Below, one piece after another: positions 25,360 to 33,545 of a stretch of DNA of 64,000 bases (position 1 is its first letter; the number at the start of each line of letters is the position of its first letter). A model generated the notes under the pieces. It had not been told where the DNA came from, searched no databases, and was given only the letters and a program-made list of their open reading frames with translations. The stretch covers positions 124,001 to 188,000 of the forward strand of contig NZ_CP088014.1 of the NCBI RefSeq assembly GCF_021044685.1. The letters are read 5' to 3'. Source of the DNA: Bradyrhizobium daqingense. Lineage in GTDB: Bacteria > Pseudomonadota > Alphaproteobacteria > Rhizobiales > Xanthobacteraceae. The translations under genes were made by a program, and so were the position numbers.

Positions 25360-27239
25360 GCGCGCAGCCGTCCTCTTCCAGCATGGAGCGCGGCGCGAGC
25401 ACTTTCCCGCTGCGGCCGATCTCGTTCGGCGATCCCGTCGTCAACATCGAGCGCCGCGACGACGGCACGATCTACCTGCGGCCCAAGCAGCCGCTCGGCG
25501 ACTATCCTGTCCGCATCACCGACCGCCTGCATCATTGGGCGACCACCACGCCCGACCGCATCTTCGTGGCGGAGCGCGAAGGCGGCCACGGCTGGCGCAA
25601 GATCACCTACGCCGAGCTGCTCGCCGCGAGCCGGCACATCGCATCCGGCCTGCTCGCGCGCGGCCTCTCGGCGGAGCGTCCGGTCGTCATCCTCTCCGGC
25701 AATTCGATCGACCATGCCCTGCTCGCGTTCGGCGCGTTCTATGCCGGCATCCCGTTCTGCCCGGTGTCGCCGGCCTATTCGCTGGTGTCGAAGGACTACG
25801 GCAAACTTTCCTATCTGATGAAGCTGCTGACACCGGGCCTCGTCTTCGCCGAGGATGCCGACAGATTCGCCGATGCATTTGCCGCCAACGTTTCGCTCGG
25901 CACCGAGATCGCCGCGTCCTATGGCCAAGTGCCGGGCCGCGACGTCACCCTGCTCGCCGACCTCATGGCGACGCCGATCCGCGGCGATCTCGACGAGGTC
26001 CACGGCAAGATCGGCCCTGATACGATCGCGAAATTCCTGCTGACGTCGGGCTCGACCGGCAACCCCAAGGCCGTCATCAACACCCAGCGCATGATCTGCG
26101 CCAACCAGGTGATGCTGCGCGAGACGCTCGCCTTCCTCAAGGACGAGCCGCCCGTCATCATCGACTGGCTGCCCTGGAATCACACTTTTGGCGGCAACCA
26201 CAATATCGGGCTGACGCTCTACAATGGCGGCTCGATGTATCTGGACGCCGGCAAGCCGGTGCCCGGCGGCATCGAGGAGACCGTGCGCAATCTCCAGGAG
26301 ATCTCGCCGACGGTCTATTTCAACGTGCCCAAGGGCTATGAGTCGCTGCTGCCTTATCTGCGCGACGACCAGGGCCTGCGGGCGAAGTTCTTCGACCGGC
26401 TGCATGCGATGTTCTTCTCGGGCGCGGCGCTGTCGCCGTTCGTCTGGGACAGCCTCGACGCGCTCGCGGTGAAGGAAAAGGGTTATCGCGTGCCGATGCT
26501 CACCGGCTTGGGTGCGACCGAGACCGCGCCCTTCTTCATGTCGGTCAATCCGCGCACCAGCCGCTCCGGCCATGTCGGCCTGCCGGTTTCGGGCAATGAC
26601 GCGAAACTGGTGCCCAACAACGGCAAGATGGAGGTGCGCGCCAAGGGCCCGAACGTGATGCCCGGCTACTGGCGCCAGCCCGACATCACCGCGAAATCCT
26701 TCGACGAGGAGGGATTCTACAAGATGGGCGACGCGCTCAAGCCCGCCGACCCCGATGACCTGAATGCCGGCTTCGATTTCGACGGCCGCGTCAGCGAGGA
26801 TTTCAAGCTCGCCAGCGGCACCTGGGTCAGCGTCGGCCCCTTGCGCGCGCGCTTCGTGGCGGCCTGCGCGCCGCTGGTGCGCGACGTCGTCATCGCCGGC
26901 ATCAACCGCGACGAGATCTCCGCGATCGTGCTGCTCGATCTCGACGGCTGCCGGCTGATCAATCCGACGCTGCCGGCCGACAATCTCACCGTCACCGCCC
27001 GTGACCGGCTGGTGCGGGAAGCGTTCCGCGAGCGGTTGATGGGCTTCCTGAGCCAGGCCACCGGCTCCTCGACGCGCGTCACGCGCGCGATCCTGCTGGA
27101 CACGCCGCTCTCGATCGACAAAGGCGAAGTCACCGACAAGGGCTCGATCAACCAGCGCGCGGTGCTGGAGCATCGCGGCGAGCTGATCGAAGAGCTCTAC
27201 GCTGCCAATCCGTCGAGCCGTGTGATATCGGTCGGGTAA
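25356..27239 (+). CDS. Feruloyl-CoA synthase-like acyl-CoA ligase
   Basis: This 627-residue AMP-forming ligase activates a hydroxycinnamic acid with ATP and CoA. The opening FPLRPISFGDPVVNIERR matches feruloyl-CoA synthases. The AMP-binding motif is FLLTSGSTGNPKAV (near residue 228), with IDWLPWNHTFGGNHN and GLGATETAP following, and FKLASGTWVSVGPLR near the C-terminus is typical of this subgroup. The frame is open upstream to 24696, but the ATG at 25356 overlaps the hydratase stop by 4 bases and is the natural start. Substrates are probably ferulate, p-coumarate or caffeate. It is one of two AMP-forming ligases in the window (the other at 46180). Confidence 0.88.
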   Translation: MSAQPSSSSMERGASTFPLRPISFGDPVVNIERRDDGTIYLRPKQPLGDYPVRITDRLHHWATTTPDRIFVAEREGGHGWRKITYAELLAASRHIASGLLARGLSAERPVVILSGNSIDHALLAFGAFYAGIPFCPVSPAYSLVSKDYGKLSYLMKLLTPGLVFAEDADRFADAFAANVSLGTEIAASYGQVPGRDVTLLADLMATPIRGDLDEVHGKIGPDTIAKFLLTSGSTGNPKAVINTQRMICANQVMLRETLAFLKDEPPVIIDWLPWNHTFGGNHNIGLTLYNGGSMYLDAGKPVPGGIEETVRNLQEISPTVYFNVPKGYESLLPYLRDDQGLRAKFFDRLHAMFFSGAALSPFVWDSLDALAVKEKGYRVPMLTGLGATETAPFFMSVNPRTSRSGHVGLPVSGNDAKLVPNNGKMEVRAKGPNVMPGYWRQPDITAKSFDEEGFYKMGDALKPADPDDLNAGFDFDGRVSEDFKLASGTWVSVGPLRARFVAACAPLVRDVVIAGINRDEISAIVLLDLDGCRLINPTLPADNLTVTARDRLVREAFRERLMGFLSQATGSSTRVTRAILLDTPLSIDKGEVTDKGSINQRAVLEHRGELIEELYAANPSSRVISVG

Positions 27240-27264
27240 GAACTCAAAGCTATAGGAGAACGCC

Positions 27265-28026
27265 ATGTTGTTGAAGGATCAGGCAGCCATCGTCACCGGC
27301 GGTGCATCGGGACTGGGCGCGGCCACCGCGCGAAAGCTGGCGGCGCAGGGGGCCAAGGTCGCGGTGTGCGATCTCAATGCCAAGCTGGCGGAGACCGTCG
27401 CGGCAGAGATCAAGGGCGTGGCCGTGACCTGCGACGTCTCCGATGCCGCCTCCGCGGAAGCTGCGATCGCCCAAGCGACGAAGGCCCACGGGCCGGCGCG
27501 CGTGCTGGTCAATTGCGCCGGCATCGGCGTTGCCAAGCGCGTGGTCGGTCGTGACGGCCCGATGGCGCTCGCCGATTTCGACAAGGTGATCAAGGTCAAT
27601 CTAATCGGCACCTTCAACATGCTGCGCCTCGCCGCCACCGAAATGTCCAAGCTCGAGCCGCAGGCGACCGGCGAGCGCGGCGTCATCATCAACACCGCGT
27701 CCGTTGCCGCCTATGACGGCCAGATCGGCCAGTCGGCCTATTCGGCCTCCAAGGGCGGCATCGTCGGCATGACGCTGCCGATCGCGCGCGAGCTGGCGCA
27801 GTTCGGTGTCCGCGTCCTGACGATTGCGCCCGGCCTGTTTCTGACGCCGCTGCTCGCCAACCTGCCGCAGGAGGCCCAGGACTCGCTCGCGGCCGCGATC
27901 CCCTTCCCGCGCCGGCTCGGCCAAGCCGACGAGTTTGCCGCGCTCGCGCTGCATATGGTGGAGAATGCGTATCTGAACGGCGAAGTGGTGCGCCTCGACG
28001 GCTCGCTGCGCATGGCGCCGAAGTAA
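27265..28026 (+). CDS. SDR dehydrogenase, 3-hydroxyacyl-CoA dehydrogenase type II-like
   Basis: This 253-residue short-chain dehydrogenase has the cofactor motif [11 protein letters not shown] (residues 12-22), the NCAGIG motif near 87 and catalytic Tyr/Lys in YSASKGG near 160. The cluster [31 protein letters not shown] is typical of the HSD17B10/FadB2-like subgroup, which oxidises 3-hydroxyacyl-CoA with NAD. It is 25 bases after the ligase, with AGGAGA before the ATG. In this operon the likely substrate is the 3-hydroxy-3-aryl-propionyl-CoA made by the hydratase. Confidence 0.87.
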   Translation: MLLKDQAAIVTGGASGLGAATARKLAAQGAKVAVCDLNAKLAETVAAEIKGVAVTCDVSDAASAEAAIAQATKAHGPARVLVNCAGIGVAKRVVGRDGPMALADFDKVIKVNLIGTFNMLRLAATEMSKLEPQATGERGVIINTASVAAYDGQIGQSAYSASKGGIVGMTLPIARELAQFGVRVLTIAPGLFLTPLLANLPQEAQDSLAAAIPFPRRLGQADEFAALALHMVENAYLNGEVVRLDGSLRMAPK

Positions 28027-28036
28027 GGCCCCGTTC

Positions 28037-28456
28037 ATGTTCGTGAACCGGCGCGACGTCCAGATCCAGTGGGGCGACTGCGACCCCGCCAACATCGTCT
28101 ACTACCCGCGCTATTTCGCGATGTTCGACGATTCGACCTCGACCCTGTTCGAGGTCGCCGGCTTCTCCAAGCAGGACCTGGTCCGCAAATACGGCCTCGT
28201 GGGCATTCCCATGGTCGACACGCGGGCCAAATTCTACATCCCCTCGACCTATGGCGACTGGATTACCATCGAAACCAAGATCGAGAGCATCAAGCGCTCG
28301 AGCTTCGAGGTGAAGCACAACGTCTACAAGGGCGAGGCGCTGGCGATCGAGGGCTTCGAGACCCGCGTCCTGGTCGGCCGCGATCCTGACAACCCCGACA
28401 AGCTGAAATCGGCACCATTCCCGGCGGAGATGGTGGCCAAATTCACCGGGAGCTAA
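28037..28456 (+). CDS. 4-hydroxybenzoyl-CoA thioesterase-like hotdog protein
   Basis: This 139-residue hotdog thioesterase has the WGDCDPANIVYYPRYFAMFDD signature of the YbgC/4-hydroxybenzoyl-CoA thioesterase family, where the aspartate in DCDPA is the catalytic residue. It starts 10 bases after the SDR gene. Release of free 4-hydroxybenzoate (or vanillate) from its CoA ester would finish the side-chain pathway and feed PobA. The substrate is inferred from family and context; the fold assignment is strong. Confidence 0.86.
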   Translation: MFVNRRDVQIQWGDCDPANIVYYPRYFAMFDDSTSTLFEVAGFSKQDLVRKYGLVGIPMVDTRAKFYIPSTYGDWITIETKIESIKRSSFEVKHNVYKGEALAIEGFETRVLVGRDPDNPDKLKSAPFPAEMVAKFTGS

Positions 28457-28547
28457 AGTCCGGAGCTAAATCGCCGCATCACCAAAAGAGGGGGCTGAAT
28501 TACCCCCCGATTTCTGCTTTCAAAGCATCACGTCAAGGGAGGAATCA

Positions 28548-29699
28548 ATGAAACGCTTTTATTTGACCGCTGCCATCACCGCGGCCACGCTGGCGCTGCC
28601 GGCATTGCCTGCGCTGGCCCAGACCAGCGAAGTCACCATCGGCATCACCACCACCACGACCGGCCCGGGCGCGGCGCTCGGCATTCCCGAGCGCAACGCG
28701 CTGGAGTTCGTGCCGAAGGAGATCGGCGGCGTGCCGCTGAAGGTGATCGTGCTCGACGACGGCGGCGATCCCACCACCGCGACCACCAACGCCCGCCGCT
28801 TCGTGACCGAATCCAAGGCCGACATCATCATGGGCTCGGCGCTGACGCCGCCGACCATTGCGGTCTCCAACGTCGCCAACGAGGCCGGCATCCCGCATTT
28901 CGGCCTCGCGCCCTTCCCGATCACGCCGGAACGCATGAAGTGGTCGGTGGCGATGCCGCAGCCGATCCCGATCGTCGGCAAGGTGCTGTACGACCACATG
29001 AAGTCCAAGGGCGTGAAGACGCTCGGCTATATCGGCTATTCCGACTCCTATGGCGACCTTTGGTTCAACGACCTCAAGGCCCAGGCCGTGCCGATGGGCA
29101 TGACCATCGTCGACGAGGAGCGCTTCGCGCGTCCCGACACCTCGGTGACCGGACAGGTGCTCAAGCTCGTCGCCGCCAATCCCGACGCGATCCTGGTCGG
29201 CGCCTCCGGCACCGCGGCCGCGCTGCCGCAGACCGAGCTGCGCGAACGCGGTTACAAGGGCCTGATCTACCAGACTCACGGTGCGGCCAGCATGGACTTC
29301 ATCCGCATCGCCGGCAAAGCGGCGGAAGGCGTGCTGATGGCCTCCGGTCCCGTCATGGCCCCCGAGGAACAGCCGGATAGCGCGCTGACCAAGAAGCCGG
29401 GTCTCGCGCTGAACTCGGCCTATGAGGCCAAGTACGGCCCGAACAGCCGCAGCCAGTTCGCCGGCCATTCCTACGATGCGTTCGAGATCCTCAAGCGCGT
29501 CATTCCTGCGGCCTTGAAGACGGCCAAGCCCGGCACGCCTGAATTCCGCGAAGCCATCCGCCAGGCGCTGCTGACGGAAAAGGAGCTGGCGGCGAGCCAG
29601 GGCGTTTACAACTTCACCGAAAAGGATCGCTACGGCCTCGACGACCGCTCGCGCATCCTGCTCACCGTGAAGGACGGCAAATACACGCTGGTGAAGTAG
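28548..29699 (+). CDS. ABC transporter substrate-binding protein (CouP-like by context)
   Basis: This 383-residue periplasmic receptor of the Peripla_BP_6 type has signal peptide MKRFYLTAAITAATLALPALPALA and a mature start of QTSEVTIGITTTTTGPGAA. GGAGGAATCA precedes the ATG. It is clearly different from the four tandem receptors at 5-11 kb. It ends the hydroxycinnamate operon, 91 bases after the thioesterase, and a terminator follows. There is no adjacent permease, so its partner is probably the receptor-less LivH/fusion/LivF system at 13109-16654, which shares the regulon motif. The R. palustris receptor CouP for p-coumarate is the obvious analogue. Confidence 0.87.
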   Translation: MKRFYLTAAITAATLALPALPALAQTSEVTIGITTTTTGPGAALGIPERNALEFVPKEIGGVPLKVIVLDDGGDPTTATTNARRFVTESKADIIMGSALTPPTIAVSNVANEAGIPHFGLAPFPITPERMKWSVAMPQPIPIVGKVLYDHMKSKGVKTLGYIGYSDSYGDLWFNDLKAQAVPMGMTIVDEERFARPDTSVTGQVLKLVAANPDAILVGASGTAAALPQTELRERGYKGLIYQTHGAASMDFIRIAGKAAEGVLMASGPVMAPEEQPDSALTKKPGLALNSAYEAKYGPNSRSQFAGHSYDAFEILKRVIPAALKTAKPGTPEFREAIRQALLTEKELAASQGVYNFTEKDRYGLDDRSRILLTVKDGKYTLVK

Positions 29700-29724
29700 G
29701 CATAACGAGAATTCTGAGGCGACG

Positions 29725-29756
29725 AGAGCCGGCCCATCGGGCCGGCTCTTTTGTTT
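29725..29756 (+). terminator. Rho-independent terminator of the hydroxycinnamate operon
   Basis: AGAGCCGGCCC (29725-29735) pairs perfectly with GGGCCGGCTCT (29739-29749) around ATC, followed by TTTGTTTT. Confidence 0.9.
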
Positions 29757-29774
29757 TGCTCCGGTCTCTCAGCG

Positions 29775-29860
29775 CGTCATGCCCGGGCTTGTCCCGGGCA
29801 TCCACGTTCTTTGAACCGAGCGGAATTACGTGGATGGCCGGGACAAGCCCCGCCATGACG
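29775..29860. repeat. Palindromic intergenic repeat, family A
   Basis: CGTCATGCCCGGGCTTGTCC... and ...GGACAAGCCCCGCCATGACG form two hairpins joined by a variable centre with ACGTTCTTTGAAC, as at 57364. Confidence 0.8.
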
Positions 29861-29901
29861 GTGTGGAAGGCTCAGCGCCCCTCGCTGCCAACAGACGAGC
29901 G

Positions 29902-30630
29902 CTACGCCGCCTGCCGCAGCGGCATCCAGGCGAACTCCGGATAGTACGCGTCCATCATGCGGTCGACATAGGCGGTGAGGTTCGGAAATCCCTCGGCGCG
30001 CTGGCGCAGGGCCGATTCGAAGAACGGCGTCAGGATGCCCGCAAGCGCGCCGAAGGCGGTGGCATCGACACCGCACGGCTTGTTGCCCATCAGATAGGGC
30101 TTGTCGCCGAGCTGCACCGAGAGCGCAAACAGCGAGCGGACCGCGAGATCGACGTCGTCATCGGGCCCATGGCGGCCGAGACCAGAGAGCAGATAATTCT
30201 CGGCGACGCGGAATTGCGCATCCTCGCGCAGCTTCTCGCGGTTGTGCTCGGGCGCGCCGTCGAAGAAATGAGCCGGGCCCTTGGCGAAATTGACCGGGTC
30301 GACCCAGCGCGCGCCGACCAGCGCCCAGTAGACGTGATGCTCGATCATCCGCTCGAACGCCCAGGCTTGCGCACGTTCTTGCAAGGAGAGCCCGGCGTCG
30401 AAATTGAAGCCGTAGCGGCGTTCGATATGGGCACGGATGAAGGTGGAATCGGCCACCGCCTCACCGCCGTCGTCGATGAAGGGCAGCTGCCCCTTGGGTG
30501 AGGCGGGCGGCATCGCCCGCTCCTTCCGGTAGGGCAACTCCGCCATCTTGAGCTGCACCTCCGTCTTGGTAACGAAGGGGCTGATTTCCGGCAGGCCGAA
30601 GCCGGCGCCGAAGCCGTAGAGCGTGATCAT
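29902..30630 (-). CDS. Glutathione S-transferase family protein (Fax-like)
   Basis: This is a 242-residue GST-fold protein. The N-terminal thioredoxin-like domain runs from MITLYGFGAGFGLPEISPF through SPKGQLPFIDDGGEAVADS, the usual glutathione-contact strand, and an alpha-helical C-terminal domain with VDATAFGALAGI follows. The length and the LPEISPFVTKTEVQLKMAELPY opening resemble the failed-axon-connections/metaxin-like GST group, not classical detoxifying GSTs. AGGAGAGG precedes the ATG. The small gene on the same strand lies upstream across about 36 bases, with a WYL regulator beyond it, so co-regulation is possible. The activity is unknown. Confidence 0.8.
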   Translation of the reverse strand: MITLYGFGAGFGLPEISPFVTKTEVQLKMAELPYRKERAMPPASPKGQLPFIDDGGEAVADSTFIRAHIERRYGFNFDAGLSLQERAQAWAFERMIEHHVYWALVGARWVDPVNFAKGPAHFFDGAPEHNREKLREDAQFRVAENYLLSGLGRHGPDDDVDLAVRSLFALSVQLGDKPYLMGNKPCGVDATAFGALAGILTPFFESALRQRAEGFPNLTAYVDRMMDAYYPEFAWMPLRQAA

Positions 30631-30666
30631 GAAACCTCTCCTGAACCTGCCGAAAGCCGGCGGAAC

Positions 30667-30939
30667 TTAACGGCCGGCTGCTGCCACCATGGTGGCAGCA
30701 GCCGTGATATCTTCTGCGAAGCGGGCGCCCTGAAAGGCGCGGCCCATGACACTGCGAACGACATGCTGGACCAGCGCGTCCGCGGCCCGGACCAGCAAGC
30801 GTGTCACCACGCCTGCAACTGCGAATCGGAGATCGACGGCCATGAGATCGAGCGAAACGAGGCGGCTGAACGCCCTCGCCTGCCGCATCTGGGCGTGCCA
30901 CAGCGGACCCGCCGGGCCGAAATGGGTTGGAATGATCAT
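30667..30939 (-). CDS. Small protein of unknown function (90 aa)
   Basis: I do not recognise this protein. I chose the ATG at 30939 behind an AGAGGA-like ribosome-binding site; a TTG six bases upstream is also possible. It reads MIIPTHFGPAGPLWHAQMRQ and is Ala/Val/Arg-rich, with a central amphipathic stretch and the end AAATMVAAAGR, which is encoded by a perfect DNA palindrome. Divergence from a WYL-domain regulator with an inverted repeat between them suggests a regulated gene. It could be the first gene of a unit with the downstream GST. Confidence 0.5.
   Translation of the reverse strand: MIIPTHFGPAGPLWHAQMRQARAFSRLVSLDLMAVDLRFAVAGVVTRLLVRAADALVQHVVRSVMGRAFQGARFAEDITAAATMVAAAGR
30676..30703. 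other. Perfect 28-bp palindrome at the 3' end of the small gene
   Basis: GGCTGCTGCCACCA is followed directly by its own reverse complement TGGTGGCAGCAGCC with no loop. It lies within the last codons of the small gene and could extrude as a cruciform or form an mRNA stem before the GST start. There is no T-tract. Confidence 0.6.
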
Positions 30940-30985
30940 GGACAAATCCTCTTCAGTCGATGTGTTGTCCCGGTATAGAACTCCC

Positions 30986-31009
30986 CTGCTGCCAACATCC
31001 TGTCAGCAG
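30986..31009. promoter_or_regulatory. Candidate operator of the WYL regulator
   Basis: CTGCTGCCA-acatcc-TGTCAGCAG: 9-bp arms with one mismatch, between the divergent small gene and the WYL-domain regulator. It is placed for autoregulation. Confidence 0.5.
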
Positions 31010-31066
31010 CCGCGCGCCGCCGTCTGAAAAGACCACCGAGAGAAATGCAGCGACGAGAGACCAGTC

Positions 31067-31765
31067 ATGAGACGCGCCGACCGGCTGTTTCAGATCATCC
31101 AGGTGCTGAGGCGCACGCGTAAGCCGCTGACGGCAGACGCGATTGCGGCCGAGCTCGAGACGTCGAAGCGCACCATCTATCGCGACATCGCAACCCTGAT
31201 CGGCCAGCGCGTGCCGATCCGCGGCGAAGCCGGCATGGGCTACATCCTGGAAAAGGGTTTTGACCTGCCGCCGCTGATGCTGACGCCCGACGAGATCGAA
31301 GCGGCGGTGCTGGGTGCACAATGGGTCGCGGGCCACGCCGATTCCGCGCTGGCGCGTGCCGCCGAAGATCTGATGGCCAAGATCGCCGACACCGTGCCCG
31401 AGCGCCTGCGTCCTTTCGTGCTGGAGCCGGCGAGCCGGGCGCGGCCGAGCTGGAACAGGGAGCCGGACCGGTTGGACATGGCGCGCACGCGCACCCAGAT
31501 CCACGAGGGCAGGAAGATCATGCTGCGCTATCGCGACGAGCAGGGCCGCGCCAGCGAGCGGATGATCTGGCCGATCTCGGTCGGCTATCTCGAAGCCGTG
31601 CGCCTGCTCGCCGCCTGGTGCGAGCTGCGCAGCGATTTCCGCAGCTTCCGCACCGACCGCGTGGTCGAGGCGACCTATCTCGACGAGAAATATCCGGAAC
31701 GGCGCGACGTGCTGCGCGCAAGGTGGCGGCAGAGCCTGGTCTGGGGTCCCCCGAAGGACACGTGA
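31067..31765 (+). CDS. YafY-type transcriptional regulator (HTH_11 and WYL domain)
   Basis: This 232-residue regulator has an N-terminal winged helix-turn-helix (MRRADRLFQIIQVLRRTRKPLTADAIAAEL..TSKRTIYRDIATL) and a WYL-type ligand-sensing domain visible as RYRDEQGRASERMIWPISVGYLEAVRLLAAWCELRSDFRSFRTDRV. It is shorter than the 339-residue relative at 37292, because the C-terminal WYL extension is missing. It diverges from the small unknown gene, with an inverted repeat between them. The ligand is unknown. The next gene begins at or just after its stop. Confidence 0.86.
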   Translation: MRRADRLFQIIQVLRRTRKPLTADAIAAELETSKRTIYRDIATLIGQRVPIRGEAGMGYILEKGFDLPPLMLTPDEIEAAVLGAQWVAGHADSALARAAEDLMAKIADTVPERLRPFVLEPASRARPSWNREPDRLDMARTRTQIHEGRKIMLRYRDEQGRASERMIWPISVGYLEAVRLLAAWCELRSDFRSFRTDRVVEATYLDEKYPERRDVLRARWRQSLVWGPPKDT

Positions 31766-31770
31766 CGACG

Positions 31771-32085
31771 ATGGAAGAGATCGACCTGTCGAGCTGTTGC
31801 CAGAGCTGCGGCGCTTGCTGCGGCTATTCGCAGAACTGGCCGCGCTTCTCGATCGAGAGCGACGAGGAGCTTGCGGCGATCCCGGAGGCGCTCGTCAATG
31901 CGCGTCAATCCGGCATGCGCTGCGAGGGCGATCGCTGCTCGGCGTTACAGGGAGAGATCGGGAAAGAGACCGCATGCGGCATCTATGCCATGCGGCCGGA
32001 GGTGTGCCGCACCTGCATGCCCGGTGACGCCGAATGCGCGATGGCGCGGCGGAAGTTCGGACTGCCGGTGATCGACGCCGCTTAG
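31771..32085 (+). CDS. YkgJ-family zinc/iron-chelating cysteine-cluster protein
   Basis: This 104-residue protein opens MEEIDLSSCCQSCGACCGYS and has a second set of cysteines in CGIYAMRPEVCRTCMPGDAECAMARRKFG. This CxxCxxCC plus distal CxxC arrangement defines the YkgJ family, thought to bind zinc or an Fe-S cluster. The ATG at 31771 is used; a GTG at 31762 overlaps the upstream stop and is a plausible alternative with a closer GAAGGA. Its stop overlaps tail-to-tail with the next gene on the other strand (TTAG). The function is unknown. Confidence 0.8.
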   Translation: MEEIDLSSCCQSCGACCGYSQNWPRFSIESDEELAAIPEALVNARQSGMRCEGDRCSALQGEIGKETACGIYAMRPEVCRTCMPGDAECAMARRKFGLPVIDAA

Positions 32086-32480
32086 GCCGGGACCGCTTCG
32101 CTGACCTCGTCGTCGAGCTCGTCATCCAGCGGTGCCAGCACCGAGAGCGGCTTGGTCGACAGCGTGATCGGCTTGCGCCCGCCCGACAGCGACGGCGAGG
32201 GTTTCGCCGTCCCTTCACGCGACAGCGCGTAGAGCGTCGAACCGACCCGGCCGCCGTTCTCGATCAGGTCACGCTCGCTGCAGCTTGCAGCGATCGCGAC
32301 TGCCAGCGAATGCAGGTGGCTGCGGCGATAGCAGAACAGCGCCAGCTTGGCGCGTGCGTCAGGGGAAACACTCTCAACCAGCCTCGGTAGGCCACTCTCG
32401 CTGGCGCGATACATCTCGCCAAGGAGCTCGTCGCGAACCGGGCAGAAATCGCTTTCAAATGCGTCGCGGTTTGAAAACAT
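32082..32480 (-). CDS. Hypothetical protein (132 aa)
   Basis: I do not recognise a domain. The ATG at 32480 (MFSNRDAFESDFCPVRDELL) follows AGGGAGA and is preferred over the upstream frame extension. The protein is soluble, with a helical middle (SPDARAKLALFCYRRSHLHSLAVAIAASC) and a low-complexity acidic tail (LAPLDDELDDEVSEAV). It is convergent with the YkgJ-like gene and followed upstream by a palindromic repeat. It may be a lineage-specific protein of rhizobia. Confidence 0.6.
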   Translation of the reverse strand: MFSNRDAFESDFCPVRDELLGEMYRASESGLPRLVESVSPDARAKLALFCYRRSHLHSLAVAIAASCSERDLIENGGRVGSTLYALSREGTAKPSPSLSGGRKPITLSTKPLSVLAPLDDELDDEVSEAVPA

Positions 32481-32623
32481 TGCAGTTCTCCCTCGTATGC
32501 GGAAGATGCAGCGCAATTCTCTAATGAAAGGTTAACCACGCTGCCCGGTAGTCACCCGGGGTGGTTGCGCCCTGGCCGCGAATCGGAGGGACGCCTTGGT
32601 CGGGTTTTCAAAGGCTTCCACGG

Positions 32624-32746
32624 CGTCATGGCCGGGCATAGCCGTCCAAAGGACGGCGTCGCTTCCGCTCGCCTATGTCCCGGCCATCCACGCCTAATCA
32701 CCCGGCGCGAAGAACGTGGATGCCCGGGACAAGCCCGGGCATGACG
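32624..32746. repeat. Palindromic intergenic repeat, family A with extended centre
   Basis: CGTCATGGCCGGG..TCCCGGCCATCCACG at left carries an inserted hairpin (GCCGTCCAAAGGACGGC) in its loop; GTGGATGCCCGGGACAAGCCCGGGCATGACG is at right. Confidence 0.8.
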
Positions 32747-32795
32747 AACTATCGCGCCCGATGACGGATTGCCTCGTACCGAGGGCCGTCGGCAG

Positions 32796-33197
32796 TCAGT
32801 TCGCTGCCATGTAGATGGAGAGGCCGAAGCCGGTGAGGTGGTGCAGTGCCTGGTCGACGCCGATCAGGGTCCAGAACCAGGGATGGGCCAGGTCGACACC
32901 GAAATTGGCCGAGACGAAACCCTTGGCGCGGTCGATCGTGATGTGGATCACGAAGTCGATGAACGCCACGAACCAGAATCTCGGCGCCACGATCAGGATC
33001 AGCGGCAGCGCAACTAAGAGGTGAACGAGGCAATGCACCAGAAGCGGCAGGGCCCAGCCGTGCTTCTGGTCTTTGCCATGCGCCATCCAGGCGGTCTGCA
33101 AGACGAAATCGGCGATGATGTGCTTGAAGGTGAGCAGCAGCATCCAGCCAATGAGCGCGCCAACCGGAACCGCCGATGACATGGATGGAAACGACAA
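32796..33197 (-). CDS. DUF3307 family membrane protein
   Basis: This 133-residue inner-membrane protein has about four hydrophobic segments. The DUF3307 pattern is clear: LLTFKHIIADFVLQTAWMAHGK, then HCLVHLLVALPLILI, FIDFVIHITIDRAKG, and the end GVDQALHHLTGFGLSIYM. The start is uncertain: a TTG at 33197 sits eight bases after GAGGG, while an ATG at 33182 would give a protein five residues shorter. No function is known for the family. It is monocistronic, with a family A repeat beyond its 3' end. Confidence 0.8.
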   Translation of the reverse strand: MSFPSMSSAVPVGALIGWMLLLTFKHIIADFVLQTAWMAHGKDQKHGWALPLLVHCLVHLLVALPLILIVAPRFWFVAFIDFVIHITIDRAKGFVSANFGVDLAHPWFWTLIGVDQALHHLTGFGLSIYMAAN

Positions 33198-33545
33198 GCT
33201 GACGCCCTCATTGACGTGGACAAGAAAAAATTGGAGCGTTCAGCGCAACTTCTTCTTGGACCGGTCAAATCGCCGGGACGTGCGATTTATGACATCTCCC
33301 GCGGCGGAATGCAGCCGGGGGAACTGGAAAATCGCCAAGTGTGGCTAACTGGTGATAGGATGACCAATCGCCGCGGTGGCGCGGGGTAAGGTTACCCCCG
33401 GCTCGAAATTTGCATTCCGCTGTCTTGGCGCTATCATCGACGGCAGAGAATTTCGTTCTTTTTTCAGACGTTTACGAATTACAGGGCGCTCGCTGCGCTT
33501 TCCATGCCGCGCGCCGCCACCAAAGAATAAGGCCGGAGTGCTGCC
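33198..33545. other. Divergent intergenic region, 348 bp
   Basis: This is the spacer between the DUF3307 gene and the TAXI-type gene. Short frames cross it, but none has a convincing start, ribosome-binding site or composition. I see no repeat or strong palindrome; it presumably holds both promoters. Confidence 0.4.

Noticed and set aside
25098..27266. Minus-strand open frame of 722 codons opposite the feruloyl-CoA synthase gene
   Set aside because: Same shadow effect; the composition is dominated by Arg, Ala, Asp and His, and the opposite strand is well conserved.
33181..33348. Plus-strand 55-codon ORF overlapping the start of the DUF3307 gene
   Set aside because: No ribosome-binding site, overlaps a recognised gene, unremarkable translation.
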